From: Weeksellaceae bacterium
Lineage (GTDB): Bacteria > Bacteroidota > Bacteroidia > Flavobacteriales > Weeksellaceae
Reading direction: 5' to 3'
Assembly (NCBI GenBank): GCA_949788275.1
Contig: OX460916.1
Location: 992,001-1,056,000, forward strand
Length of the DNA stretch: 64,000 bases
How positions within the stretch are numbered: the first letter of the stretch is position 1; each line of letters opens with the position of its first letter. Below, one piece after another: positions 7,642-16,799 of this stretch. The position numbers and the translations under genes are program-made. The notes under the pieces are model-generated. The model was not told where the DNA came from and searched no databases. It saw nothing but the letters and a program-made list of their open reading frames with translations.

Positions 7642-10257
7642 ATGAAGATCGAAAATATAACTATTTTAAGAGGGCCAAACCTATGGAGTATACGCCGAAT
7701 GAAATTAATTCAGATGCGACTTGATCTAGGTGAATTGGAAAACTTTCCGACCAATAAAATAACCGGTTTTGCCGATCGAATACAACGTTTAATGCCGACA
7801 CTTTTCGAGCACCGCTGTTCTGAAGGGGAAGCAGGCGGTTTTTTTTCGCGGGTGAAAGAAGGCACTTGGATGGGCCACGTCATAGAACATATTGCACTTG
7901 AAATACAAACCCTTGCTGGGATGAAAGCCGGTTTTGGCCGCACACGCGAGACCACAACCCCGGGGGTCTATAACGTAGTATTTACGTACGAAGAAGAACA
8001 TGTGGGGGTCTATGCAGCCAATGCCGCGGTACGAATTGCAACGAGTTTAATTGAAAATAAACCTTACGCGATTGAACGCGATATCTTAGCGATGCGAGAA
8101 ATTAATCGCAACTACAGATTGGGACCTTCTACGTTGAGCATTGTGGAAGAAGCAGCAGCCCGTGGAATTCCGTGGATGCGCCTCAATGAAAACTCATTGA
8201 TTCAATTGGGTTATGGGGTAAATCAAACCCGTATTGAAGCGACCATTACGGGCAATACCAATTATATTGCGGTTGGAATTGCGGGCGATAAAGCCCGAAC
8301 CAAAGCGTTGCTAAAGGGAGCTTACATTCCTGTTGCTGATGGTGGAATTTGCGCCAATGAGGCGGAACTTCTTCAAATTATTGATAAAATTGGCTTTCCG
8401 CTGGTTATTAAACCCATTGATGGAAACCATGGCAAAGGAATAAGCATTAATATACAGCATTTAGCCGATGCTAAATTAGGATTAGTCCATGCCCAACAAT
8501 ACAGCAGAACGAGCTTGGTTGAAAAATATGTGGAAGGTTTCGATTTCAGAGTGCTGCTTGTCGATTATAAAGTGGTGGCTGTTGCGAAACGTATTCCTGC
8601 CCATGTTGTAGGCAATGGCTTAGATAGCATACAGGAATTAATTGATCTTACCAATAAAAACCCAAGAAGGGGACAGGGGCATGAAAATACCTTAACCCAA
8701 ATTGACATCGATCGGGATACCCATCAATTAATCGAAAAAAAGGGGTATACCCTTCAGACGGTTTTAACGGAGAAAGAAGTGCTATACCTGAAATCGACCG
8801 CCAACATTAGTACTGGTGGAACGGCGATTGATGTAACGGAAATCGTTCATCCGGATAACCTTTTCCTAGCGGAACGCATTGCCCGGACCATTGGATTGGA
8901 TATTTGTGGAATCGATATTATGGCCGCTCATTTAGAAGCGCCGTTGAAGGAAACTGGTGGAATTGTATTGGAAGTGAATGCTGCTCCAGGATTCCGTATG
9001 CATTTGGATCCGAGTGATGGTGTTGCCCGCAATGTGGCCGCTCCGGTGGTCGATATGCTTTACCCAGCAGGAAAGTCGCCCACTGTTCCTATTATCAGCA
9101 TTACAGGTACCAATGGAAAAACCACCACCACTCGTTTATTGGCCCATATCGCTCAGTGCAGTGGTGTGAAAGTGGGTTTTACCACCTCTGATGGGATTTA
9201 TATTCAACAGCAACTTATAGAGAAAGGGGATACCACAGGACCCATTAGTGCCCGAAAAGTATTCAATGACCCCACCGTTGAACTGGCCATTTTAGAAACA
9301 GCCCGTGGTGGAATTTTACGCTCGGGATTAGGCTTTCGCTCATGTGATATAGGGATTATTACCAATATTACAGCCGATCATTTGGGCTTAAACGATATTG
9401 AAACCCTGGACGATTTAGCCCGTTTAAAAGCGGTTGTGGTGGATAGTGTAAAACCAGCAGGTTGGGCCATTCTTAATGCCGAAGATGCACATTGTATGAA
9501 GATTGCCCGAAACTTGGATTGCCAGGTGGCTTATTTTGCCCTCGATGAGCACAGTGCTATTGTGAGTGACTTGGCTGCCAAAGGCAAGATGGTGGCTGTC
9601 TACGAAAATGGGTACATTACCCTTAAAAAAGGGGCGTGGAAGACGCGCATCGAAAAAGTGACCTCGGTTCCTTTAACCATGGATGGGAAAGCCAAATTCA
9701 TGATTCAGAATGTATTGGCTGCGACCATGGCTGCTTATCTACATGGCTTTACGGCAGAGCAAATAAGACCAGCACTGCATACCTTTATTCCAGGACCGGT
9801 TTTAACGCCCGGGCGATTGAATATTTTCGAATTCAAAACCTTTAAGGTGATGATTGATTTTGCCCACAATGCAGCCAGTTACTTGGCTATTGAAGATTTT
9901 TTAGCATCGATTGATGCGAACCGAAAAATAGGTATTATTGCAGGTGTAGGCGACCGTCGTGATCAAGATATTATGGAATGCGGAATTATATCGGCACGCA
10001 TGTTTGATCATATTATTATCCGACAAGAGAAGCATTTGCGTGGGCGTACCGAACAAGAAATGGTTAATTTACTCGTTACCGGTATGCAAAGCATTAATCC
10101 TGAAATTTCGTACGAAGTTATTCCCAAAGAAATAAAAGCCATTGAACACGCCATGTCTATTGCCCAAAAAGACGACTTTATTATTGCCTTAAGCGATGTG
10201 GTGTCCAACGCCATAGCTATTGTTCAACAGCATTTGGATTTGGAAAATAAGTTATAA
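7642..10257 (+). CDS. cphA: cyanophycin synthetase
   Basis: Non-ribosomal polymer synthetase that adds aspartate and arginine alternately to cyanophycin, using ATP. At 871 residues it has the usual size and three-part layout: an N-terminal domain (1-160), an ATP-grasp domain (about 210-475; FPLVIKPIDGNHGKG, EVNAAPGFRMH) and a Mur-ligase-like domain (about 480-870; ITGTNGKTTTT P-loop near 486-496, AILETARGGILR, DFAHNAASY). All ATP-binding motifs look intact. Divergent from cyanophycinase. Cyanophycin is best known from cyanobacteria; this pair suggests nitrogen/carbon storage in this flavobacterium. Confidence 0.95.
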   Translation: MKIENITILRGPNLWSIRRMKLIQMRLDLGELENFPTNKITGFADRIQRLMPTLFEHRCSEGEAGGFFSRVKEGTWMGHVIEHIALEIQTLAGMKAGFGRTRETTTPGVYNVVFTYEEEHVGVYAANAAVRIATSLIENKPYAIERDILAMREINRNYRLGPSTLSIVEEAAARGIPWMRLNENSLIQLGYGVNQTRIEATITGNTNYIAVGIAGDKARTKALLKGAYIPVADGGICANEAELLQIIDKIGFPLVIKPIDGNHGKGISINIQHLADAKLGLVHAQQYSRTSLVEKYVEGFDFRVLLVDYKVVAVAKRIPAHVVGNGLDSIQELIDLTNKNPRRGQGHENTLTQIDIDRDTHQLIEKKGYTLQTVLTEKEVLYLKSTANISTGGTAIDVTEIVHPDNLFLAERIARTIGLDICGIDIMAAHLEAPLKETGGIVLEVNAAPGFRMHLDPSDGVARNVAAPVVDMLYPAGKSPTVPIISITGTNGKTTTTRLLAHIAQCSGVKVGFTTSDGIYIQQQLIEKGDTTGPISARKVFNDPTVELAILETARGGILRSGLGFRSCDIGIITNITADHLGLNDIETLDDLARLKAVVVDSVKPAGWAILNAEDAHCMKIARNLDCQVAYFALDEHSAIVSDLAAKGKMVAVYENGYITLKKGAWKTRIEKVTSVPLTMDGKAKFMIQNVLAATMAAYLHGFTAEQIRPALHTFIPGPVLTPGRLNIFEFKTFKVMIDFAHNAASYLAIEDFLASIDANRKIGIIAGVGDRRDQDIMECGIISARMFDHIIIRQEKHLRGRTEQEMVNLLVTGMQSINPEISYEVIPKEIKAIEHAMSIAQKDDFIIALSDVVSNAIAIVQQHLDLENKL

Positions 10258-10293
10258 CCTAGTCCTTGGTTATTTTCCACGGATTAGCTGAGG

Positions 10294-10311
10294 GGCGAAA
10301 AGTATTTCGCC
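10294..10311 (+). terminator. weak hairpin downstream of cphA
   Basis: GGCGAAA-AGTA-TTTCGCC, a 7-bp stem with a 4-nt loop, 37 nt after the cphA stop and followed by an AT-rich stretch without a real T-run. Confidence 0.45.
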
Positions 10312-10420
10312 ATTTATATGAGGATTCGTATATTGGGTATTGGCTGAATGCGTGGGATTAGAAATAGCGCTAATTGACCCAATAGCGAGGCTTCTTTCGT
10401 TTGTAAAATGCCTTTAAAAT

Positions 10421-10533
10421 CGCGCTAGTGATTGCAGCGGCATCCTTTGTTGGGCCTTCTTTTGTAGATTTTGAAACGAGAATTTCTACCCAACAAAGAT
10501 AGAGCGGAAAGCACGCCCGAAGGGAGCGCCCAA
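10421..10533 (+). repeat. structured intergenic element, copy 3 (TTTGTTGGG-arm type)
   Basis: GCGCTAGTGATTGCAGCGGC at the left end, an arm formed by TTTGTTGGG and CCCAACAAA with an extra inner GTAGA/TCTAC pairing, then GCGGAAAGC, CCCGAAGGG and GCGCCC. Same frame as copies at 23.2, 48.3, 54.1 and 63.0 kb. Confidence 0.7.
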
Positions 10534-10545
10534 AAAATAAAAGCT

Positions 10546-10553
10546 TATTTTTG
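10546..10553 (+). promoter_or_regulatory. TAnnTTTG -7 box for the OsmC-family gene
   Basis: TATTTTTG ending 8 nt before the ATG at 10562, directly after the structured element's right end. Confidence 0.45.
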
Positions 10554-10561
10554 AAATAAAA

Positions 10562-11029
10562 ATGGTTATAAAACATCTGTTTAAAGCGGCTTTGAACTGG
10601 GAAGTGAAATCGGAAGAGGCCTATGCTACTCAACCGCGTTCACTGAAAAGTCACGGGGTGTCGATAGAAGGGAAGCCCGATTTGGAAATATCGGCTGCCA
10701 AAGCCTTTAAAGGGGATCCGGCATTGCACAACCCCGAAGATTTGTTGTTGAGCAGCTTGATGTCTTGCCACATGATGTCTTACTTGTATTGTTGTACTAA
10801 AAATAACATCGATGTGGTGGCTTATAGCGATCAGGCCGAGGCGGTGCTGGAAGTTAGTCCCAATGGAAGCGGACGTCTTGTGAAAGTGATTCTTAATCCA
10901 GTTGTTACGATTAGTAATCCAGGGATGAAAGCGTTGGCGATTGCATTGCACCAAGAGGCGAATCAACTATGTTTTATCGCTAATTCGTGTAATTTCCCTG
11001 TAGAGCATAACCCCCGAATAGTGGAGTGA
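10562..11029 (+). CDS. OsmC-family peroxiredoxin-like protein
   Basis: Member of the OsmC/Ohr family, homodimeric thiol peroxidases that reduce organic hydroperoxides in the cytoplasm. The 155-residue length is typical. NPEDLLLSSLMSCHMMSYLY places the peroxidatic Cys at 69 on the central helix, and C137 (QLCFIANSC) can serve as partner; C143 is close by. The neighbours do not hint at a specific pathway. Some OsmC paralogues lack known activity, so the substrate is open. Confidence 0.85.
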   Translation: MVIKHLFKAALNWEVKSEEAYATQPRSLKSHGVSIEGKPDLEISAAKAFKGDPALHNPEDLLLSSLMSCHMMSYLYCCTKNNIDVVAYSDQAEAVLEVSPNGSGRLVKVILNPVVTISNPGMKALAIALHQEANQLCFIANSCNFPVEHNPRIVE

Positions 11030-11087
11030 AATTGAATGCGATGGAGGTATAGGGTGTTAAAAATAAGGCGATTCGGTTTTAAACCTT

Positions 11088-11095
11088 TAATTTTG
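11088..11095 (+). promoter_or_regulatory. TAnnTTTG -7 box abutting the GIY-YIG start
   Basis: TAATTTTG ends only 4 nt before the ATG at 11100, so initiation at the usual distance would give a leaderless or nearly leaderless mRNA. Confidence 0.45.
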
Positions 11096-11099
11096 CTTT

Positions 11100-11906
11100 A
11101 TGGTATTAAATGAGCGGTTGAAGGCCTTGGTCGATACAATTCCCAAAGCGATCTGTGGCGTCTATTATTTGTACAACAAAGACGGCGATGTGATCTACAT
11201 TGGTAAGAGCATTAATATTCGGAAACGAATGATGCAGCATTTTCAGTCGACCGAACAAAAGGAAGTTAAATTGCAGCATTTTACCCATTGCATCACCTTT
11301 GAAAACACGGGTAACGAGCTGATCGCCTTGCTAAGGGAATCGGAATTGATCAAAACGCATTTGCCTATTTTCAATCGTGCCCAACGAAAAATTAAATTTT
11401 TCTATGGTTTGTATAACGCGAAAACGCCTCAGGGGTATGATGCGCTGTCGATTAAAAAGCTCAATGAGCAAACGGATGAATTAATGTCGTTTACCAGTTT
11501 GGCCGAAGCCAAGAATTACCTGTTTGCGATGACCGAAAGATACTTTTTATGCCAGAAAATTAATGGGTTGTATACAACGAATTCCAGCTGCTTTCAATAT
11601 AGTTTAAAAGAATGCTTTGGTGCTTGTATAGCGCAAGAAGAGACCGAGGCATATAATCTACGCGTAAAAGCGTTTATACAAACGACGCATTTGCCCAAAA
11701 AGAATTTTTTGTTCGAATTGGCTGGGCGTCACCCGAACGAAAAAGGCATTGTCTTTATTGAGAAAGGCGTTTACAAGGGCTTTGGTTTTTGTGCGCTAGA
11801 GGTTACCGACCCCAATGAAATAGCCGCTTTTATAGAGCCAAAACAAGACAATAGAGATGTGCGCAGAATTGTGTTTCGCCATATACGAGCAGGTTTACCC
11901 AAGTAA
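11100..11906 (+). CDS. GIY-YIG nuclease (UvrC/Cho-like, no exonuclease domain)
   Basis: Nuclease related to UvrC and Cho, which nick beside DNA lesions. The GIY-YIG domain lies at about residues 18-95: GVYYLYN and VIYIGKS form the two core strands and NIRKRMMQHF follows with the conserved arginine. Downstream is the Cys-rich UvrC/Cho stretch (CFQYSLKECFGAC). Many Bacteroidota relatives carry an N-terminal DnaQ-type 3'-5' exonuclease; this 268-residue protein begins directly at the GIY-YIG fold, as Cho does. A role in excision repair is inferred. Monocistronic as far as I can see. Confidence 0.8.
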   Translation: MVLNERLKALVDTIPKAICGVYYLYNKDGDVIYIGKSINIRKRMMQHFQSTEQKEVKLQHFTHCITFENTGNELIALLRESELIKTHLPIFNRAQRKIKFFYGLYNAKTPQGYDALSIKKLNEQTDELMSFTSLAEAKNYLFAMTERYFLCQKINGLYTTNSSCFQYSLKECFGACIAQEETEAYNLRVKAFIQTTHLPKKNFLFELAGRHPNEKGIVFIEKGVYKGFGFCALEVTDPNEIAAFIEPKQDNRDVRRIVFRHIRAGLPK

Positions 11907-11999
11907 AAATGGTCATATTTTTTCTCTTAAAAATAGGTTAAAGCTGTTAAAAGGCGATTTTATCCTGGGAATTGTACCCCAGAAGTAAATTAAATAGCT

Positions 12000-12007
12000 T
12001 ATTTTTG
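12000..12007 (+). promoter_or_regulatory. TAnnTTTG -7 box for the J-domain gene
   Basis: TATTTTTG, 47 nt before the ATG at 12055. A TTG at 11972-11974 lies about 25 nt upstream, slightly far for the -33 element. Confidence 0.4.
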
Positions 12008-12012
12008 CACGC

Positions 12013-12043
12013 CTTAATAAGGATTTATAGATGTCTTATTAAG
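12013..12043 (+). promoter_or_regulatory. inverted repeat in the 5' leader of the J-domain gene
   Basis: CTTAATAAG (12013-12021) and CTTATTAAG (12035-12043) are perfect reverse complements separated by 13 nt, ending 11 nt before the start codon. It could be an operator or an mRNA hairpin over the ribosome site. Confidence 0.4.
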
Positions 12044-12054
12044 TATTTATATTT

Positions 12055-12501
12055 ATGAAAAGAATTATTGAATACAGAAAATTACTTGGAGTTGACAAGG
12101 ATGTAACTTTAAAAGAATTAAAAACAATTTACAGAACGGCGATGAAAGATTCCCATCCTGATAAATTTGTGGATGATGAAGCGGGTAAATTACAAGCCGA
12201 AGAAACCAGTAAATCGGTTATTGGCGCTTACCACTTTTTAGTGAGCATCAACCATGAAACCCACGAAAAACAAAAAGAAGAATACACAGATACCATTACA
12301 AATTCGATTATTCACGACTTTTATTTTGAAAAACAAGTTTTACATGTAATTCATTTAAGTGGTGTAAAATACGAATACATTGGAGTTCCTAAAAATACGT
12401 ATGTTAAGATGGTGAATGCTGATTCTGCAAGTCGTTTTGCGAGAAGACACATTTACGGAAAATTCGTTTTCAGAAAATCGGCTACGGCAATGGAGGATTA
12501 A
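12055..12501 (+). CDS. J-domain and KTSC-domain protein
   Basis: Small 148-residue protein with an N-terminal DnaJ-type J domain (about residues 5-70) bearing the HPD tripeptide at 34-36 that stimulates DnaK ATPase. The C-terminal half (about 88-143) looks like a KTSC domain, a small module often found alone or fused to nucleic-acid-acting proteins; here it reads VIHLSGVKYEYIGVP and ends FARRHIYGKF. No Gly/Phe linker or zinc-finger region of canonical DnaJ is present. A specialised DnaK co-chaperone is inferred. Ends at a strong terminator. Confidence 0.75.
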   Translation: MKRIIEYRKLLGVDKDVTLKELKTIYRTAMKDSHPDKFVDDEAGKLQAEETSKSVIGAYHFLVSINHETHEKQKEEYTDTITNSIIHDFYFEKQVLHVIHLSGVKYEYIGVPKNTYVKMVNADSASRFARRHIYGKFVFRKSATAMED

Positions 12502-12527
12502 TAAACCCTTCTTTATAAAATACGAAT

Positions 12528-12558
12528 GGCTTGGATAATTTATCTAAGCCTTTTTTTT
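12528..12558 (+). terminator. rho-independent terminator of the J-domain gene
   Basis: An 11-bp stem (12528-12538 with 12540-12550, one G-T pair) followed by T8 (12551-12558). It also faces the end of the convergent DUF4143 gene. Confidence 0.85.
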
Positions 12559-12583
12559 GGATTGATGTTAAACTTTAAAACAA

Positions 12584-14020
12584 CTATGTTGAGGTTTTGA
12601 TTCTTAGTGTATTATCACCTATGTTGTACGCATAAACAGAGGCAGGAATAAACGTAAGATCGAGTTGATCAATCACTTTTCTCCCCGACTTTCCGATGGA
12701 AGTAATCAATGCGCTTTTGAAATGATTCGATTGACAAAATTCAATTAAGCTCGAAAGTTCTTTTGGTTTATCAAAGTACCGATCACTCCATTTAATTTCT
12801 ACTGCCCATATTGGTTTAAATTTCTTATTATCTAACAAAACTAAATCGACTTCGCCATTATTCCATCGGGCATAGGTTAAGTCTAAATTTTCCCGATGCA
12901 TCCATTGCGATAAAATAGCCGTTTCTACCATATTGCCCATCTCAGTATCTGTGGCTTTAACAGGGGAAAACAAAGCGGTTCTTAAGGATGAATTTGTAAG
13001 ATATACTTTAAAACTAGTTATTCGTTTTAATCTTTTAGCATGAACATTTACTTTGTTCAGTACTTTTATTAAAAAAGCAGCTTCCAAGTATTCCAAGTAT
13101 TTTTTTAAGGTGTCTTTTTGTATACCACTCTCTTTAGACATAGCTTCATACGAAAATTCATTGCCCGTATTATAAGCGATATAACTAAAAAAACGATTCA
13201 ATTCTTGAACATCTTTAATACCATATAAACTAGGTAAATCGCGTAATAAAACTTTATCCACAATATCATCTTTCACATAACGCCCCATATCTTTTTGAAT
13301 TTTTTCTGATAAGACCACTTCTGGATAACCTCCAAAATTTAAGTAGTCTATAAATTCATTGTTCAATTCGTCGATATCATGTGGTAAATAATAGGGAATC
13401 TGTTGAGTACCATAATCTATAAATGCTTCGTGCATTAAATGATTCTTGTCTTTCAAGTAAATATATTCTTGAAAAGTAAGCGGAGGCAACATAAAATCGG
13501 TTAATCGGCCAGCACCACTTTCGGTACTGTGCCATTTAAGAGCAGCGGCTGCGGAACCTGAAACAATAAATTTAGTTTCAGGGTAGGCGTCAACTAAAAC
13601 TTTTAAATGTCTTTCCCAATCTTTTAAATACTGTATTTCATCAAAAAAAATATAACAATCATTGAGGTTCTCAAGGTGCAAAGCATCTTTGCAAAGATCA
13701 ATGATCTCCTGTAAGTCTAAGTGAATATAAATAGGATTATCAATTCCCACAAAAAATATATTTTGGGAATCAATACCGTCATTCATTAATTCGTCAATCG
13801 CATGAAACATCATCACTGTTTTACCCACGCGTCTAGGCCCCATCAAGACAACCGCACGTCGAATATCTCTTTCAGCAACAAAAGGATAGAATAAGTTAAA
13901 GTATAACCGTTTCGACATCGCTTTAAAGTGAGACGGTATTTTTTTTGTGACCCACCATGGATTTTCGTATTGAAGTCGTTCAATAATTTTTTCTTTCGGA
14001 ATAAGACGAGACTTGTTCAT
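12584..14020 (-). CDS. AAA+ ATPase with DUF4143 domain
   Basis: P-loop ATPase of the widespread AAA_14/DUF4143 group. Walker A GPRRVGKT at 61-68, Walker B CYIFFDEIQYL at about 122-132, then VSGSAAAALKWHSTESGAGRLTDF (sensor region), and a C-terminal DUF4143 domain that is a degenerate PD-(D/E)XK fold (WNNGEVDLVLL, AVEIKWSDR). The 478-residue length is usual. These proteins are common and often strain-variable; cellular function is unproven and links to mobile or toxin-like roles are speculative. The upstream region has three copies of an ACCCTTATTT motif that could be an operator. Confidence 0.8.
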   Translation of the reverse strand: MNKSRLIPKEKIIERLQYENPWWVTKKIPSHFKAMSKRLYFNLFYPFVAERDIRRAVVLMGPRRVGKTVMMFHAIDELMNDGIDSQNIFFVGIDNPIYIHLDLQEIIDLCKDALHLENLNDCYIFFDEIQYLKDWERHLKVLVDAYPETKFIVSGSAAAALKWHSTESGAGRLTDFMLPPLTFQEYIYLKDKNHLMHEAFIDYGTQQIPYYLPHDIDELNNEFIDYLNFGGYPEVVLSEKIQKDMGRYVKDDIVDKVLLRDLPSLYGIKDVQELNRFFSYIAYNTGNEFSYEAMSKESGIQKDTLKKYLEYLEAAFLIKVLNKVNVHAKRLKRITSFKVYLTNSSLRTALFSPVKATDTEMGNMVETAILSQWMHRENLDLTYARWNNGEVDLVLLDNKKFKPIWAVEIKWSDRYFDKPKELSSLIEFCQSNHFKSALITSIGKSGRKVIDQLDLTFIPASVYAYNIGDNTLRIKTST

Positions 14021-14090
14021 TTTTACCCTTATTTATCCAAATATACATAAATAAGCAGATTGAAATCTATCTATTTTATAGTTTTAGCAT

Positions 14091-14128
14091 AAAATAAGGG
14101 TAATTTCCATAAAAATCACCCTTATTTT
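14091..14128 (-). terminator. hairpin after the amidohydrolase gene / upstream of the DUF4143 gene
   Basis: An 11-bp perfect stem (14091-14101 with 14118-14128). On the minus strand it ends ACCCTTATTTTAT, so it may end the amidohydrolase transcript. The half-site ACCCTTATTT recurs at 14025-14034, so an operator role is also possible. Confidence 0.5.
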
Positions 14129-14169
14129 CTATTTTAGAATGAACGCATTCAATACCCAATGCTTCAGGC

Positions 14170-15501
14170 TTATTTTTTACCTTTAAGGGTATTTTTAAAC
14201 ACCTGTCCATCTTTTATAATCACAAGGAAATTCTTTTCAGGATTGGTAATCAAGGCCAAATCTTTTAACGGATTCCCATCGACCAATAACAAATCGGCTA
14301 ATGCCTTTTCTTCAACGACCCCTAATTTTCCTGGATACGGACTGCGTAATCCCGATAGTTGTAACAATTCACCATTGTCTTGGGTAATCATTTTTAAAAT
14401 CTCGGCATTGGTAAACCATTTCTGAAGGCGAAGGATATAACTATTCTGATCGTCGTTTAATTCTGGTTCAAAGAGAAAATCGGTACCCCAGGCTAATTTC
14501 ACGCCTAATTTTTTGGCTAGTGGCCATACTTTATCTTGTCCATCTAAGACCGGTTTGCGCTTTTCTTTTCGCTGAGCATCCATGTTGTCGTTGTTATCCA
14601 TTAAGTTCTGTAGACTTAACCAAACCTGATTTTTGGCCAATAATCGCAACGTTTCCTCATCCAGCATTTGTCCGTGTTCAATCGACTTTACACCGGCTTC
14701 TACGGCGCGTTGCACTGCTCTTGGCGTGTAGGCATGCACCATGACATAAGTACCCCAATCTTCGGCTGCATCAACAGCCGCTTTCATTTCATCCAGGGTA
14801 TACTGTGTTACATCAATCGGATCATAAGCCGATGAGGTTCCACCACCTGCCATTAATTTAATTTGGCTGGCTCCAAAACGCAAGTTCTCTCGGGTAGCGG
14901 TTAATACTTCATCGCGGCCATCAGCAATAAAGGTTGCACCTAATTCCTCAGCCCTAGAAGCCTTTCCAAAGAAGCGGCGCGAACGTTCATCGGGCGTTCT
15001 AAAATCACCATGACCAGCAGTCTGACTAATGGTTGCGCCCGAAGGCCAAATCCGTGGACCAATCACTTTGCCCTTATCAATGGCCATTTTTAAAGGAAAA
15101 ATAGGTCCACCAGCATCTCGAACGCTGGTAAAACCGCGCATCAACATTTTCTGAGAAGCCGTAGCAATTTTACCCAGTAATACCTCTTCGGTCATGTCCG
15201 GAGCCATCATCTGGGCCATGGTTAAAGATCCAAATACCATGTGCACATGCACATCGATTAAACCAGGCATCAACGTCTTTCCGTTACCGTTTATTTTTAA
15301 TACATCGGCCGATTTGACCGCAATGGACTTGGCACTAATGGTCTCGATTACTTTTCCCGAAATGAAGACATTCATAGGCGCCGTTAAAGCCCCTGTTGTA
15401 TGATCGACAATCCGAACATTTTCAATTAAAATATCCTTGGTTTGTGCAAACGTAAAAGAGGTAAATGCCATAAAACATAGCAGGACAGATTTTATTCTCA
15501 T
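14170..15501 (-). CDS. secreted metal-dependent amidohydrolase
   Basis: Member of the amidohydrolase superfamily (imidazolonepropionase/prolidase-like branch) with a signal peptide (residues 1-19, ending FTFAQ), so it is periplasmic or exported. Metal ligands are visible: HVH at 85-87 after GLID, later VHAY and SIEHG histidines, and GTDF with the catalytic Asp near the C-terminal third. The 443-residue length fits the group. Relatives cleave dipeptides or cyclic amides; substrate not predictable here. No operon partner; its upstream region runs into the repeat zone. Confidence 0.82.
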   Translation of the reverse strand: MRIKSVLLCFMAFTSFTFAQTKDILIENVRIVDHTTGALTAPMNVFISGKVIETISAKSIAVKSADVLKINGNGKTLMPGLIDVHVHMVFGSLTMAQMMAPDMTEEVLLGKIATASQKMLMRGFTSVRDAGGPIFPLKMAIDKGKVIGPRIWPSGATISQTAGHGDFRTPDERSRRFFGKASRAEELGATFIADGRDEVLTATRENLRFGASQIKLMAGGGTSSAYDPIDVTQYTLDEMKAAVDAAEDWGTYVMVHAYTPRAVQRAVEAGVKSIEHGQMLDEETLRLLAKNQVWLSLQNLMDNNDNMDAQRKEKRKPVLDGQDKVWPLAKKLGVKLAWGTDFLFEPELNDDQNSYILRLQKWFTNAEILKMITQDNGELLQLSGLRSPYPGKLGVVEEKALADLLLVDGNPLKDLALITNPEKNFLVIIKDGQVFKNTLKGKK

Positions 15502-15604
15502 AACACTATTTTGATAGCCCTAATATACACGAAATAGATTTTAAAATTACATAAAATACAAAGTATAATGGTTAAAAGAATTTTAAATCATTCAACGCAA
15601 TAAC

Positions 15605-15735
<131 letters not shown>

Positions 15736-16129
15736 ATTTATTTCAACGATACGTTTTTATAAATTGACTTGAATGCTTCAATGTTTTGTGTATAATGGCG
15801 GTAAATTGAATTTTTTGGTATTTATTGGTTTAGGGCGAATTGCGATTCGCCCCTACAATCCAACGCTTTGTTTTTTTATAAATTGACTTGAATGCTTCAA
15901 TGTCTTGCACATATTGGGGTAAATTGAATTTTTCGGGGTTTATTGGTTTAGGGCGAATTGCGATTCGCCCCTACAATTCAACGCTTTGTTTTTTTATAAA
16001 TTGACTTGAATGCTTTAATGATTTGCGTATAATGGGGGTGGATTGATTTTTTTGGGGTTTATTGGTTTAGGGCGAATTGCGATTCGCCCCTACAATCCAA
16101 CGCTTTGTTTTTTAAACATTACAGAATTA

Positions 16130-16723
16130 TTATTGATCATTCAAAGCGTCTTTATCCCAATTCATCGGATTTTCGATGATATATTCCACAATTTTCTGAT
16201 AAGCGATATCATTTCGAATAATGTGTTCGTAATAATTGCGTTGCCAAATTTTATAATCCAATTTTGTAATTAATTCGATTGTGGCGGTAGGGGCGAATTG
16301 CAATTCGCCCACATGGTAATTATCATTTATTGTATGGAATTGCAATTCATTTTTAATTTGTTTAATCACCGCAATTTTGAATCCTCTGACTATGGATCCA
16401 ATCGTTTGAGATGGGGATTTAAAACGGGTCAATTCATTATTTTCCGTTTTATCGATTATTATTTCAAGAATGGCATGAAAATGATTGGGCATTACGATAA
16501 ACGAACCGAGTTGAATGTTACTGCGAATTTGTTCTGTATTCAACCATTGCTTTTCTACAATCTTTCCAAAGGGATTAAGAATCATTGTATGGTCTTGTAT
16601 TCGGCCAAATAAATGTGCTTTATGCTGACAACATAAAGTAATGAAATACAGACCTTGTTGACTGTAATCATAGCGTTTCAACCGAATGGATTTACGATGA
16701 TATGGATTTGTATCTTCCTGCAT
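16130..16723 (-). CDS. REP-associated tyrosine transposase (RAYT, IS200/IS605-like Y1)
   Basis: Single-strand DNA transposase-like enzyme thought to act on REP palindromes. The metal-binding HFH lies in VMPNHFHAI and the catalytic-tyrosine stretch in WQRNYYEHIIRN; SIRLKRYDYSQQGLYFIT is the usual N-terminus, so I prefer the ATG at 16723 over the one at 16792. At about 197 residues it is full length. REP arrays flank it on both sides. Its own coding sequence contains a REP palindrome (16291-16310) read as VGELQFAP, inside the variable loop ahead of the tyrosine motif. It appears intact and could still mobilise the REP units. Confidence 0.88.
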   Translation of the reverse strand: MQEDTNPYHRKSIRLKRYDYSQQGLYFITLCCQHKAHLFGRIQDHTMILNPFGKIVEKQWLNTEQIRSNIQLGSFIVMPNHFHAILEIIIDKTENNELTRFKSPSQTIGSIVRGFKIAVIKQIKNELQFHTINDNYHVGELQFAPTATIELITKLDYKIWQRNYYEHIIRNDIAYQKIVEYIIENPMNWDKDALNDQ

Positions 16724-16799
16724 AAAACAAATTTCAATCAATCCATTTAAATGTGGGATACTCATGTTTACTCCAAATAAAAATAAATTCAAATTTTGA

